From contig NWUY0300003922.1 of assembly GCA_004151065.3 (NCBI GenBank), forward strand, positions 29,122 to 40,751: a stretch of 11,630 nt of DNA. Direction: 5' to 3'. Under the pieces are notes generated by a model. The model made no database searches and was not told the DNA's origin. It saw nothing but the letters and a program-made list of their open reading frames with translations. The position numbers and the translations under genes were made by a program. This document shows, one piece after another, positions 1 through 7,015 of this stretch (positions are counted from its first letter, which is position 1; every line of letters starts with the position of its first letter). The stretch comes from Larix sibirica. Its lineage: Eukaryota; Streptophyta; Pinopsida; Pinales; Pinaceae.

Positions 1-190
1 AGGGACTTCTTCCCATATGAAGGGGACCCCGGTGGGCGTGAAGGGAGTCACAGGAAAAGGATGAATCTCCCACGGCATGACTTACATAAGGAACTTGTAG
101 GAAGCATGAGAGGATTTCAGGTCAATACTGGGCTTAATCCTCGTCATCTCCCCTGCTTCTGTCTGCTCCTCCTTTGCTTGGCTAGTGTTC
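1..190 (-). pseudogene. Fragment of a plant protein with a VPFxWEE motif (DUF688-like), cut by the window edge
   Basis: Reading the minus strand from about 180 down to 1 gives 60 codons in one frame with a single stop. A possible ATG lies at about 148-146 and is followed by a basic stretch (MTRIKPSIDLKSSHASYKF). After the stop the frame continues as PWEIHPFPVTPFTPTG and then GVPFIWEEVP, which runs off the window. Proline-rich plant proteins of unknown function, such as those grouped as DUF688, carry a similar VPFxWEExPGKP signature, and the family call rests on that motif alone. The stop is a TAA inside TATGTAAGTC, which also resembles a 5' splice site. Coding-like sequence resumes in the same frame directly after it, so a broken gene or a sequence variant is more likely than an intron. 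Function is unknown. Confidence 0.42.
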
Positions 191-616
191 TAGCACTTAG
201 GAATCATTGGAGATAAAAAAACTCAATGCTCAGGGTTGGTTCTCTAATTACCCTGGCCTCTCATCACACAGTATTCGAATAAAACACAATTGGGCCCAAT
301 TGCAATCTTACGATAAATACTCAGTTTCAATATTCATAATCGAATTTCAACAAAACCGTAAACTCAAAGAAACTCGTGATTCAACCAAATTGGTCTTTAT
401 GGGTATCCATAAAAAAATTCATTTACCTCTTTGATGGACTGTCCACGGCTGCTAATTGCAATTATATCCTTCAGATCATTTTGAATGCCATGAGCTTCAA
501 GGGTTTTAATCTAAAACAAAAAACCAGAGAAAACGCTAGTGTAGGTTTAGATAAAAACAACCCATGATACAAGAAAACAGGTAACCCATAAAAGAAAACA
601 TGATTACCTCACATGA
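191..616. other. AT-rich stretch with no recognised gene
   Basis: Short open frames exist on the plus strand (from 207 and 376), but they have no recognisable domain, overlap in different frames and are rich in K, N and I as expected of AT-rich DNA. Nothing resembling a retroelement motif was seen. This could be 5' flank or an intron of the gene fragment to the left, or promoter DNA for the TATA box on its right edge. Confidence 0.5.
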
Positions 617-617
617 T

Positions 618-626
618 TATAAATAG
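618..626 (+). promoter_or_regulatory. Candidate TATA box (TATAAATAG)
   Basis: TATAAATAG followed by AGGCCC is a near-ideal plant TATA box in a locally more GC-rich setting, so transcription would start near 648-658. Only an 18-codon frame (ATG at 643) follows directly. A further frame at 780 (MPLFRKFAPPARRF...) gives a short basic peptide of 28 residues. Neither is recognisable, so the promoter call rests on the motif alone, and such motifs occur by chance in AT-rich DNA. Confidence 0.25.
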
Positions 627-1090
627 AGGCCCTGGTGCAATATGATTGCAATCAAAGATGCAGGATTGGTAAAGTCTGAACAGGATGCAAAATGTTGAAA
701 ACCCAAGGTGAAAAATCTTAAACATAGAGCAGATATTTCATTATAAGTAAAAATGTTATTTTCCATTCCCGCCAGTGTCATGCCTCTCTTCCGAAAATTT
801 GCACCTCCCGCGCGGCGCTTCAACTCCAAAAGTATTGACAAAGTAGGAAGCTTGAAGCATTAACTGGCCCATGATGCCAGTTGTTACAGGGTTGGTGAGA
901 ATTGATGACGACCGATGTTGATGAAGGTGGCCAGCTCTTGAATAAAGGGTGCCGTCTCCCACATCGAAAAAGTCATTTTATTTTACTTTTCATTTAAGAC
1001 ATTTAAGACATTTTCATTGAAGACATTTAAATAAAAAGATATATATTTAAAACAAAACAAAAGTTACGTCTTAAATATAAAGACACCCTC
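627..1090. other. Unassigned stretch with a GC-richer island and short AAGACATTT repeats
   Basis: The part from 770 to 960 is GC-richer than its surroundings and is open on the minus strand (756-962) and partly on the plus strand, but neither product is recognised. From 990 to 1030 the motif AAGACATTT recurs three times with short spacers and degenerate neighbours. From 1030 to 1075 the DNA is A-rich. No domain or RNA gene could be supported. Confidence 0.4.
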
Positions 1091-1093
1091 TTA

Positions 1094-1104
1094 GTGTAGT
1101 AGTG
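1094..1104 (-). repeat. CACTA-type terminal sequence (CACTACTACAC)
   Basis: Read on the minus strand from 1104, the sequence begins CACTACTACAC and continues AAGAGGGTG. Plant CACTA (En/Spm) transposons and derived MITEs start with CACTA, often CACTACTA. If this is a terminus, the element would extend toward lower coordinates. No matching inverted terminus was found between 500 and 1000 and no target duplication could be fixed, so it is a single-end hint only. Confidence 0.2.
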
Positions 1105-1164
1105 AAAACAAACACTTCTTGTTCTCGGTACTCCTCGACATTCCTTGCATGGTTCTAAATCATG

Positions 1165-1770
1165 ATAATCAAACATGCTTTGCCCCCATCATTAATGTAT
1201 GGCTTCGAGAAAGAAGTAACTCTGAAGAAACTTTTCAAATGCATCTAGTCGTACTCTTCCCTTAACTTTAACAACTTTAACATACCTGGACCAATCCTTC
1301 GCTGAGGTTTTTATCACCTATTTCAATAACAAAGGGATCTAATTGTACAGTTCCTTTCCAAAGCGTTTCATCACTTAGGATTGTAGGGACACTGCGTGAA
1401 ACTTGAGGGTGAGCAGATGGCAAAGAAGTAGCAGTCTTCGACGCAGATTAAGCTGCATGTAAAATTGATTATTTTTCATTTTTGGGAACTGTCCCTATAG
1501 TAGCATGCTCTGTCTGCATTGATAAGGCTAAAACATTGGCAGCATACAGCGACGAACCCATGTTGAATCATGGACGATGAACTGGTGGCAAACGGGCTTC
1601 AGCAATATTGAGGACTGTTGGAGCGATTTTCACAAACTCCTTGACATGATTTCTCCAACTTCAATTGGCTTTCTTCTAATACTTCATCTTGACAATGTGA
1701 ATCTTCTGATAAGAATTTTTTCCGAACATCTAGCTCACTCTTAAGTTCAATACCAATAATGTTCTATCAT
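1165..1770 (-). pseudogene. Frameshifted fragment of a plant SPOC-domain (TFIIS/SPOC type) gene
   Basis: The minus strand carries the core of the SPOC domain seen in plant nuclear proteins that combine a TFIIS central domain with SPOC. In order: a charged linker (about 1765-1640), APTVLNIAEARLPPVHRP (about 1625-1570), a Ser/Pro/Ala linker, DETLWKGTVQL (start of SPOC, near 1370-1340), SAKDWSRYVKV (about 1305-1273), KGRVRLDAFEKFLQ (1263-1222) and LLLSRSHTLMM (about 1220-1188). The plant consensus as I know it reads LWEGxLQL, KEWP, KGRVRLDAFEKFLQ and ELPLSRSRA, so the order and spacing agree. The parts lie in different frames, with shifts near 1640, 1320 and 1222 and several stops, so no protein can be made. 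No intron is needed to align it. The domain stops short: the C-terminal third of SPOC was not found below 1165. SPOC proteins act in RNA polymerase II transcription and chromatin, but the parent's role is not inferable here. Confidence 0.72.
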
Positions 1771-1822
1771 TGAGGTTCCATATACTCCCTAACGGACGGA
1801 AACCCTGAGTCAACGTCAAGCT

Positions 1823-2010
1823 AGCCTAGGTCTAGAGACCTAGGCTGAGGACACTCTCTCCTGCGAATGATAGGCAAGAAAGACTAGTGAAACTTATGAC
1901 ACCTCGAATTCGAGGAGGGGAAGCCCGACAACAGTTTGTCGACTAGACTCTGTTTATGACCAAAAATGTCATCAACACTCCCCTCCCCCGTCCCTAAGGA
2001 GGGGAATTAT
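1823..2010. repeat. Cluster of short palindromes and stem-loops
   Basis: Five inverted repeats lie within 190 bp. AGCCTAGGTCT/AGACCTAGGCT has a 2-nt gap (1823-1846). CCTCGAATTCGAGG is a perfect 14-bp palindrome (1902-1915). CGACAA/TTGTCG has a CAGT loop (1926-1941). ATGAC/GTCAT flank a 7-nt A-rich loop (about 1956-1972). CCCCTCC/GGAGGGG flank 11 nt (about 1982-2006). Part of the cluster overlaps the proposed LTR start at 1977, and LTR starts often hold such stems. No transcript is implied. Confidence 0.5.
1971..1993 (-). mobile_element. Polypurine tract followed by LTR start (TGTTGATGACAT)
   Basis: On the minus strand a purine run (GGGACGGGGGAGGGGAG, near 1994-1978) is followed at 1977 by TGTTGATGACATTTTTGG. 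A purine tract touching a TG-initial sequence is the standard junction of internal region and 3' LTR, and it lies just after gag-like sequence on the same strand. No second copy of this LTR start was found in the window, and its end could not be fixed, so the call depends on the junction pattern. Confidence 0.4.
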
Positions 2011-2028
2011 CATACACTCAGTATGCAA

Positions 2029-2640
2029 AACGATACAACTTGCCCATCAATGAATTCAATGCTTTGCATTTATTTGTGTTGTGAGTAGTAAACTCACAAA
2101 ACTGACAATGAAAATCGATGCTCTGCATTTATTTGTGTTTTGAGTAGTAGACGCACAAAACTCACACTGAACATTATTCAGGACAGAGGAATACTTCTGC
2201 AGGACGGAGCACTAGAAAGGGGGTGCCCATATATTGTTTTATGGATTTCACAATATACATTCCATTGCGGACAAGTAAAACATTGTCCTAGCCCATTCTA
2301 ATTATTATGAGCACCAACTTGTGCAATGCCGGCAAAAGGTCTCGCCGGGTTTGATTCCAGAGGGGGATTAGGCACAAGTTCCCCTCTTAACCTTGAAGAT
2401 TTAGAAGCATGATGGCATTCTACCGTACATCCAGTACACCATACCTACTCTTTGCATACCTTAGGAATAGACAATTCCTAGATATTCTAAAATAAGTCAA
2501 CTATTTGGTTCTCTAATTGTGATAAGTCAGGCCCATCTACAAATCCGGAGGCCTGACTACTTTGTGGGTATGTATCTAAGGCTTCAATATTCACAACTTT
2601 CTCCAATGCAGTTATGGGGGTGTCAATGGTCTGTTGGGAG
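2029..2640 (-). pseudogene. Gag-like segment with three CCHC zinc-knuckle motifs
   Basis: A minus-strand frame from 2640 to about 2220 reads almost open (stops near 2482, 2473, 2445 and 2299). It begins SQQTIDTPITALEKVVNIEA. It holds a first CX2CX4HX4C-like motif, CTGC-x4-H-HASK with the last Cys changed to Ser (2438-2397), then a Pro-rich spacer and a CFTC pair. After frame shifts two further motifs follow in tandem: CEFC-x4-Q-NTNK-C (2166-2125; His changed to Gln) and CQFC-x4-H-NTNK-C (2107-2066; fully canonical). CX2CX4HX4C is the nucleocapsid zinc knuckle of LTR-retroelement gag, which binds nucleic acid. A short tail follows (KALNSLMGKL). Protease, RT and integrase motifs were not found before the purine tract at 1993. 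Confidence 0.6.
2059..2176 (-). repeat. Tandem duplication of a 59-bp zinc-knuckle unit
   Basis: 2059-2117 and 2118-2176 are two adjacent copies of one unit that share GCATTTATTTGTGTT and AGTAGTA blocks and the CACAAAACT core. On the minus strand each encodes Cx2Cx4(H/Q)NTNKC. The 59-bp spacing is one base short of 20 codons, so the second knuckle is read in another frame. The sequence most simply reflects a 60-bp in-frame duplication that later lost a base. Confidence 0.75.
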
Positions 2641-2944
2641 AAAGGTACCTAATTTAGCAGTAGAAACCCTTTCAAATAAACCTTTATGATGTGAATAATG
2701 AATAGGAAAACACATTCTATATTCATCACATCCCTAAAATTTCTCTAAGCATATTCCCTTGTCGATTCTCTTTCATATTGTTAGATTTATTTCAGCTCTA
2801 CAATCCCTTGTTGCTCTGATTTTGGCAATTGCAATTCATGAAAAAACAACTACTTCACCTCCGCCAAAGAAAATGTGTTGTACTGGGAGGGTGTAAAGCC
2901 ACAAATTTCATGTACCATTGTAGTTCCCATCCCTACAACATAGT
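2641..2944 (-). other. Decayed link between two gag-like segments
   Basis: The minus strand shows short coding-like pieces in shifting frames, for example FTPSQYNTFSLAEVK followed by LFFHELQLPKSEQQ (about 2905-2805), with stops between them. This suggests continuous protein-coding descent between the ORF that ends at 2945 and the knuckle segment that begins at 2640. No motif here is recognised. Confidence 0.35.
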
Positions 2945-4563
2945 TTAAAACTCAACTACTTTGGAGACATATGGGATTCTTTTGGACCTCCGGATGGGGT
3001 TCACACAAGAACCATGTTTTTCTACATCTTCTACATCTCCCTTACCCAAAACCCTAGCTACTGCATGCATTCCATCTGTTGTGGTCACTAGATCTCCTAC
3101 CAACAACACAAGTCCTTCGAGAACAAGTTGAAAAATCACATTTGAAGCTATGCTTGGGCTTGAACTACTACTATTCTGAGAACTCGTTAATAATGTACTA
3201 TAACTAGATCCACTACTACTTCCTCCTATGACTATACTAGTAGATTGACTACTACTACTAGGACAATGATTATACCATGGAAAATACAAAGTAGAACTAG
3301 AACAATCAAGCATCGTATGATTTATGAAGGAAAGGGGAGTGGTCGAATTTACGAAGGCCTAGGAAGTGGTTGACACTGGGCTAATGATGCGGTTATCTGA
3401 TATTTCTTCCTCGACAATTGGGGGTCCATCTTCTCGGTTACTTTATTTTTGATACCATTCACGCAGATCCACAACCTACACCCAAATTGTCTCTACATCA
3501 TCTGTCTATATTCCAAATATCTAGTACTCATGTTATTGTCTCCATCTTCTATTTCCACACATCAATCCCCACTCAAGTCTCCCATACTAGGGCCATCTTC
3601 TACCATTATCCCTTTTTCTTCAACCAGAAGTTGGCCAACTCTTTGCATCATTACCTTCTGCAACTCATTCATCCTCCCTTCATCCCATCTTGCAGCAAAC
3701 ATCTCCTTTTGCAATGGTTCATTCTTCCTCTATGCCTATCTCATATATTTATTCCACCATTTCTCTCGAATACTTGACTTCCTTGCTGCTTGCTCAACTT
3801 GTGCTTGGTCTTCAGAGATTTCCCCCGTCGTCATCCAGTCCTTATCAACTTTTGAAACTAATCTACATCATTCCCACCACTCCCCACAACTGCTTACACC
3901 ATTATTGAAGTTCGATTAAATGGTAGAAACCCCTCTTATACCATTCAAACTTTGATCCACTACAGAATTTCCTTGATCAATATTCCATGAGCACTTCGCT
4001 TAAATTCAACTTACACTTTTGAGAAGGATTGGTGATTCTCTACAACAAACTCTATTATATATTTGTTAATGGTACTATCTACCCCAAAATCTATGGCTCT
4101 CATCAGTTAATGATCTAGCCTATGTAATGCATCCATGTCTTTAGGGGTCCACAAAATAGATTTTTGGTGTCGATTTTCGTACTCAAGAGATTTGGCGAGT
4201 CATTTTAGACACTTGTATAGTTTCACTAAGAAATCAAACCAAAACATTTCATATCTATCTTGTGATGGTTTGTCATACAATATAAATTCTATGTATCTTG
4301 CAGGGTTCCACAATGGGGATTCTTGTAGCACAAAATATCCAAACCCTTTATCCCACCAATCTTAAAGTAGACTTATATATCACCCTGTCCATCCACCTAG
4401 TATCTCCCTAATCCAAAACAGGTCTTGGAAACATAAGTATTTGTTGGCGCAAAAAGTTCAGAGACCAAGGTTTTGTGTAGGGGGCAACAAAGGCCCATTC
4501 TGATCTAGATGCACCAGCATTTTCATTCTTTTGAGCATGTAGATTTTTACCATGGTCATTCAT
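2945..4563 (-). pseudogene. Broken retroelement-type ORF of unknown family (probable gag N-terminal part)
   Basis: A minus-strand ATG at 4563-4561 opens a frame of about 65 codons (MNDHGKNLHAQKNENAG..., then SEWAFVAPYTKPWSLNFLRQ) with one stop. Near 4365 it shifts frame and continues for about 130 codons with only a few point-mutation-like stops, including RYIEFILYDK, FWFDFLVKLYKCLK, ILWTPKDMDALHRLD and RAIDFGVDSTINKYIIEFV. A Lys/Glu-rich part follows (about 3860-3600, RKSSIREKWW... and WDEGRMNELQKVMMQRV). Then come an acidic piece and a 122-codon open stretch (3313-2945) that starts Ser-rich and ends RRSKRIPYVSKVVEF before a TAA. I do not recognise the family. Its place, 32 bases after a primer-site-like sequence and upstream of CCHC knuckles on the same strand, suggests a gag-like or accessory retroelement protein. 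A low-copy host pseudogene remains possible. Confidence 0.5.
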
Positions 4564-4594
4564 TGTATGTCTGTTTATAAATTTCATTGTGTTA

Positions 4595-4610
4595 GAGCTT
4601 AGGATACCAA
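4595..4610 (-). mobile_element. Primer-binding-site-like sequence next to an LTR end
   Basis: The minus strand reads ...CACCTGAAACA then TTGGTATCCTAAGCTC (4610-4595). Plant LTR elements primed by initiator methionine tRNA have TGGTATCAGAGC directly after an LTR that ends in CA. Here the first seven bases of that site (TGGTATC) and the final AGC match, with an altered centre. The proposed ORF start (4563) follows 32 bases later. Confidence 0.4.
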
Positions 4611-5216
4611 TGTTTCAGGTGACACTCCACCAACTTCCCAAGGAACGAGAAAAAGTTGAAATGATTTGAAAATAGTAGAAAATTGTTGATAATATATGAT
4701 AAAGGGAGATACCCATTAGGGTTAACTTGGGGGAGAAAGTAGAAAATGGAATAAAATAAGGGTAAATAATTAAACAACTATGTAATAAATAAAAGTGATC
4801 TCCGTTAAAAGGGGGTAATGCAAGAGATGAGAAAAGGGGTAATTTTTAATAGAAGTTCAAGCCATTAATGAATAAATAGAATATATATTAATATAAAAGT
4901 GTAACTAAAGGGACAGGGATAATAATTGATTAATAAAAGAAGGAACCAAGATGAGAATGGGAAAAAAAACTAATCAAAGTTTAAGTGAATAAATAAATAA
5001 ATATATGTTAATATGAAAAATGTACAAAGTACCAAAAAAAATAAAAACACATATATAAACTTACATTTATAAACTTATTAAGATATTAGGGTAATTAGAA
5101 GAATATAGAAAAGGAGAAACAAAAGGGAGCGGGAGCAAAAGGGAAGGAATGGAGATGGACGAAGGCATAATAATGAGATGGAAAGGAAATAAAGAATAGA
5201 GAAAGGGGAAGGAAGA
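4611..5216 (-). mobile_element. Possible 5' LTR, pyrimidine-rich on the minus strand, no coding content
   Basis: No credible ORF was found on either strand. The minus strand is strongly pyrimidine-rich, most so from 5216 to 5100 (plus-strand runs such as GGAAATAAAGAATAGAGAAA). It ends in ...CACCTGAAACA beside the primer-site-like sequence. A degenerate direct repeat of about 120 bp is visible: GAATAAATAGAATATATATT near 4874 recurs as GAATAAATAAATAAATATAT near 4987, each preceded by a similar purine-rich block. The LTR start was not identified and it does not resemble the sequence at 1977, so the two proposed ends may belong to different elements. Confidence 0.35.
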
Positions 5217-5728
5217 ATAACAAACTACCCAACACTAAGACAACATTAAGATGTATTTTATTTAAGAGAAAACGTGAATATTCTAGGAATCTTTTGTATT
5301 TTGGGTATAACTTTTCGCTCGTAACTCAGAATTGGGTGGACTTTGGACCATTGGAAAGATTTTGCAATTATCTACAACTTTATGTTTTACGTTTTCTCTG
5401 ATTTCATACCATTTGTCCGGGGCGGGCATATTAGTAAACAAAGCATCTTTCAAAAGATGCTTTTTTAAAGCATCTTTCAAAATATGATTTTTTAAAGCAT
5501 CTTTTGAAATATGTGTTTTTACTAAGATGCCCTCCCCGGAAAAACGGTACGGAATCAGAGAAAACGCAAAACATGAAAGTTGTAGAGAATTTCAAGAGAT
5601 TTCCAACGGTCCAAAGTCTGCCCAATTCCGAGTTAAGAGCAAAACGTTATGCCCAAAATACAAAAGATTCCTGGAATATTCACGTTTTTTCCTATTTAGG
5701 ATACATTTTGGGCTTGGTAGTTTGTTAT
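5217..5728. repeat. Large foldback (inverted repeat) of about 512 bp
   Basis: The left arm 5271-5437 and the right arm 5520-5686 are reverse complements. A hand alignment finds about 145 of 167 positions matching, with one indel. Shared blocks include AACGTGAATATT, GGAATCTTTTGTATTTTGGG, CGTTTTCTCTGATT and a GC-rich CCGGGG-GGGCAT near the loop. Homology resumes at the outer edges: ATAACAAACTACC at 5217-5229 pairs with GGTAGTTTGTTAT at 5716-5728, with about 12 unmatched bases on the left between. The transcript of either strand could fold into one long hairpin. No transposase is encoded. It could be a foldback or MITE-type element, or two copies of one repeat (for example an LTR piece) lying head to head. 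Confidence 0.85.
5440..5520. repeat. Three tandem 27-bp units in the foldback loop
   Basis: The loop is exactly three 27-bp units: 5440-5466, 5467-5493 and 5494-5520. Each starts AAAGCATCTTT (third unit AAAGCATCTTTT) and ends in a T run. The first unit is itself an almost perfect hairpin (AAGCATCTTT, a CA spacer, AAAGATGCTT), while units 2 and 3 have lost the second arm by point changes. Confidence 0.85.
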
Positions 5729-5735
5729 CAGAGCC
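5723..5735 (+). mobile_element. Primer-binding-site-like sequence (TGTTATCAGAGCC)
   Basis: TGTTATCAGAGCC differs at one base from TGGTATCAGAGCC, the usual primer site for initiator methionine tRNA in plant LTR elements. It starts at the outer edge of the foldback's right arm. If real, the DNA to its left would be the end of a plus-strand LTR, and the internal region would have been displaced by the Penelope-like relic that ends 27 bases further on. Confidence 0.35.
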
Positions 5736-5761
5736 AACGAGACCAAGGAAGAAAATACAAA

Positions 5762-7015
5762 TCACTTGCTGAGGTAATGGATTAAGGGTTTCATAGAGTG
5801 ACTCAACTTATAACCATCCTCATGATTAAAATTATTAAGGTCCTTTTCAACTTCCAAAGATTCTCTTATAAGGAGGGAGGAGTAATGATAGGTAGATGCT
5901 AGAATTTTGGTCTGATCGAGACATATGAGGTGTTTGGATTTTAAGGAGTGCTCAATTATGGTGGATTTGTTGAGACAATTATGATTAGTATCCATAAGGA
6001 ATTCATTGAGACAGACTTGAATAGTCCTAATGGTTTGTCCAATATAGGATTTCCCACAAGAACAAGTAATCTGGTAGACCCCTTAAGAGAGAAATGGATT
6101 AGATTTGTCTTTGAGACTTTGTAATAAATACTTAATCATCATATGGGGTTTGAAAATAGTTTTAATTTTTATTTTTGATTAAAAGTCTCAATAAACGATC
6201 AGTGATGCCAGAGATGTAAGGGAGAGAAATTAATCCTTGGGGTGGAGAATTAGGAGGAGAGAATTTAGGTTTAGGGTGAAGAACAACATGAAAGGATTTA
6301 TTGATTTGGTTAAGAGGATAGTCATTGGATCGGAGGGCTTTAGTGAGGTGGGAATTTTCCTTCTCAAGATGATAGGGGTATGATATGTGCACCACTCTAG
6401 TTATCAAAGTTTTGAGAACTACGGATTTTTGGACAAGGTCGTGGTAGGATTTGGTGTGAATATATCTATCAATATGGGTATTTTTGCAAAAATATCAATA
6501 AGACAAGGATCTATCTGGTTGACGGGTGACCAAAATGTCTAGAAAAGGAATAAAGTTTTCTTGTTGGATTTACATGGTGAATTGAATATGAGGGGAGATT
6601 CTATTAAGGTGATTGAGAAAATTCTGAAGGGATGTGTGGCCATGAAGCTAGATGACAAAGGTGTCATTGATAAAAGGAAACCAACATTTTAGTTTTAAGG
6701 CGAAACAATTAAGGGCATGGGTTTTGAATTGTTCTATGAAAATATTGGCAACGACAGGGGATGAGCATGATCCCATCGATGTGCCTTATGTTTGTTCATA
6801 AAAAGTATCTTTGAAACAAAAGAAGGTGGAAATGAGGCGAATTTGAATAAGATGTAAAGTTTCATCATCAAAAATATTGGAAATACATCAAGGGCTTCAG
6901 AAACAGGGATTTTGATGACGAGGGAAACAACATCAAAACTTACCAAAAGGTCCTCTTCATCAAGGTGAATATCCTAAATTTTTTGGATGAATTTTCATTC
7001 TTCCCCAAGGAGAAG
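5762..7015 (-). pseudogene. Penelope-like retroelement relic: reverse transcriptase plus GIY-YIG endonuclease
   Basis: On the minus strand the pieces run in the order of Penelope-like elements. IHLDEEDLLVSFDVVSL (about 6975-6922; RT motif A with its Asp at 6934-6932) is followed by KIPVSEALDV. After a frameshift near 6885 comes TLHLIQIRLISTFFCF, then GTSMGSCSSPVVANIFIEQF (motif B). The YxDD position (6674-6663) reads FIND, so the first catalytic Asp is Asn. Then come ISPHIQFTM, PFLDILVTRQPD, DRYIHTKSYH and ALRSNDYPLNQI. After a second shift near 6180 comes KPHMMIKYLLQSLKDK. The GIY-YIG domain is 106 codons without a stop (6082-5765): GVYQITCSCGKSYIGQT, then H and E positions, and REDGxK-like EDGYKLS near the end, with a TGA at 5764-5762. 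The element is 5'-truncated and dead as a reverse transcriptase. Penelope-like elements encode a telomerase-related RT fused to this nuclease. In plants they are known chiefly from conifers (Dryads). Confidence 0.88.

Noticed and set aside
957-966. TCCCACATCG, the core of the plant snRNA upstream element
   Set aside because: No TATA box at the expected spacing on the plus strand and no U-snRNA sequence follows.
1281-1288. CAG|GTATGT splice donor on the minus strand
   Set aside because: SPOC coding homology continues straight through it in another frame (WSRYVKV), so it is not needed as an exon end.
2348-2358. GGTTTGATTCC, like a Pol III B box, within the stem arms AACTTGTGC/GCACAAGTT (2316-2324, 2372-2380): possible tRNA or SINE
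   Set aside because: No A box at the right distance, no T-arm pairing, and the region is coding-like on the minus strand as part of the gag-like frame.
3418-3919. Overlapping plus-strand open frames of 119 and 156 codons
   Set aside because: They are the opposite strand of the better-supported minus-strand ORF, and their His/Ser/Pro/Leu-rich composition is that of an antisense shadow.
5431-5785. Short open frames on both strands within the foldback
   Set aside because: The two arms give mirror-image peptides, as expected from an inverted repeat, and no domain is recognisable.
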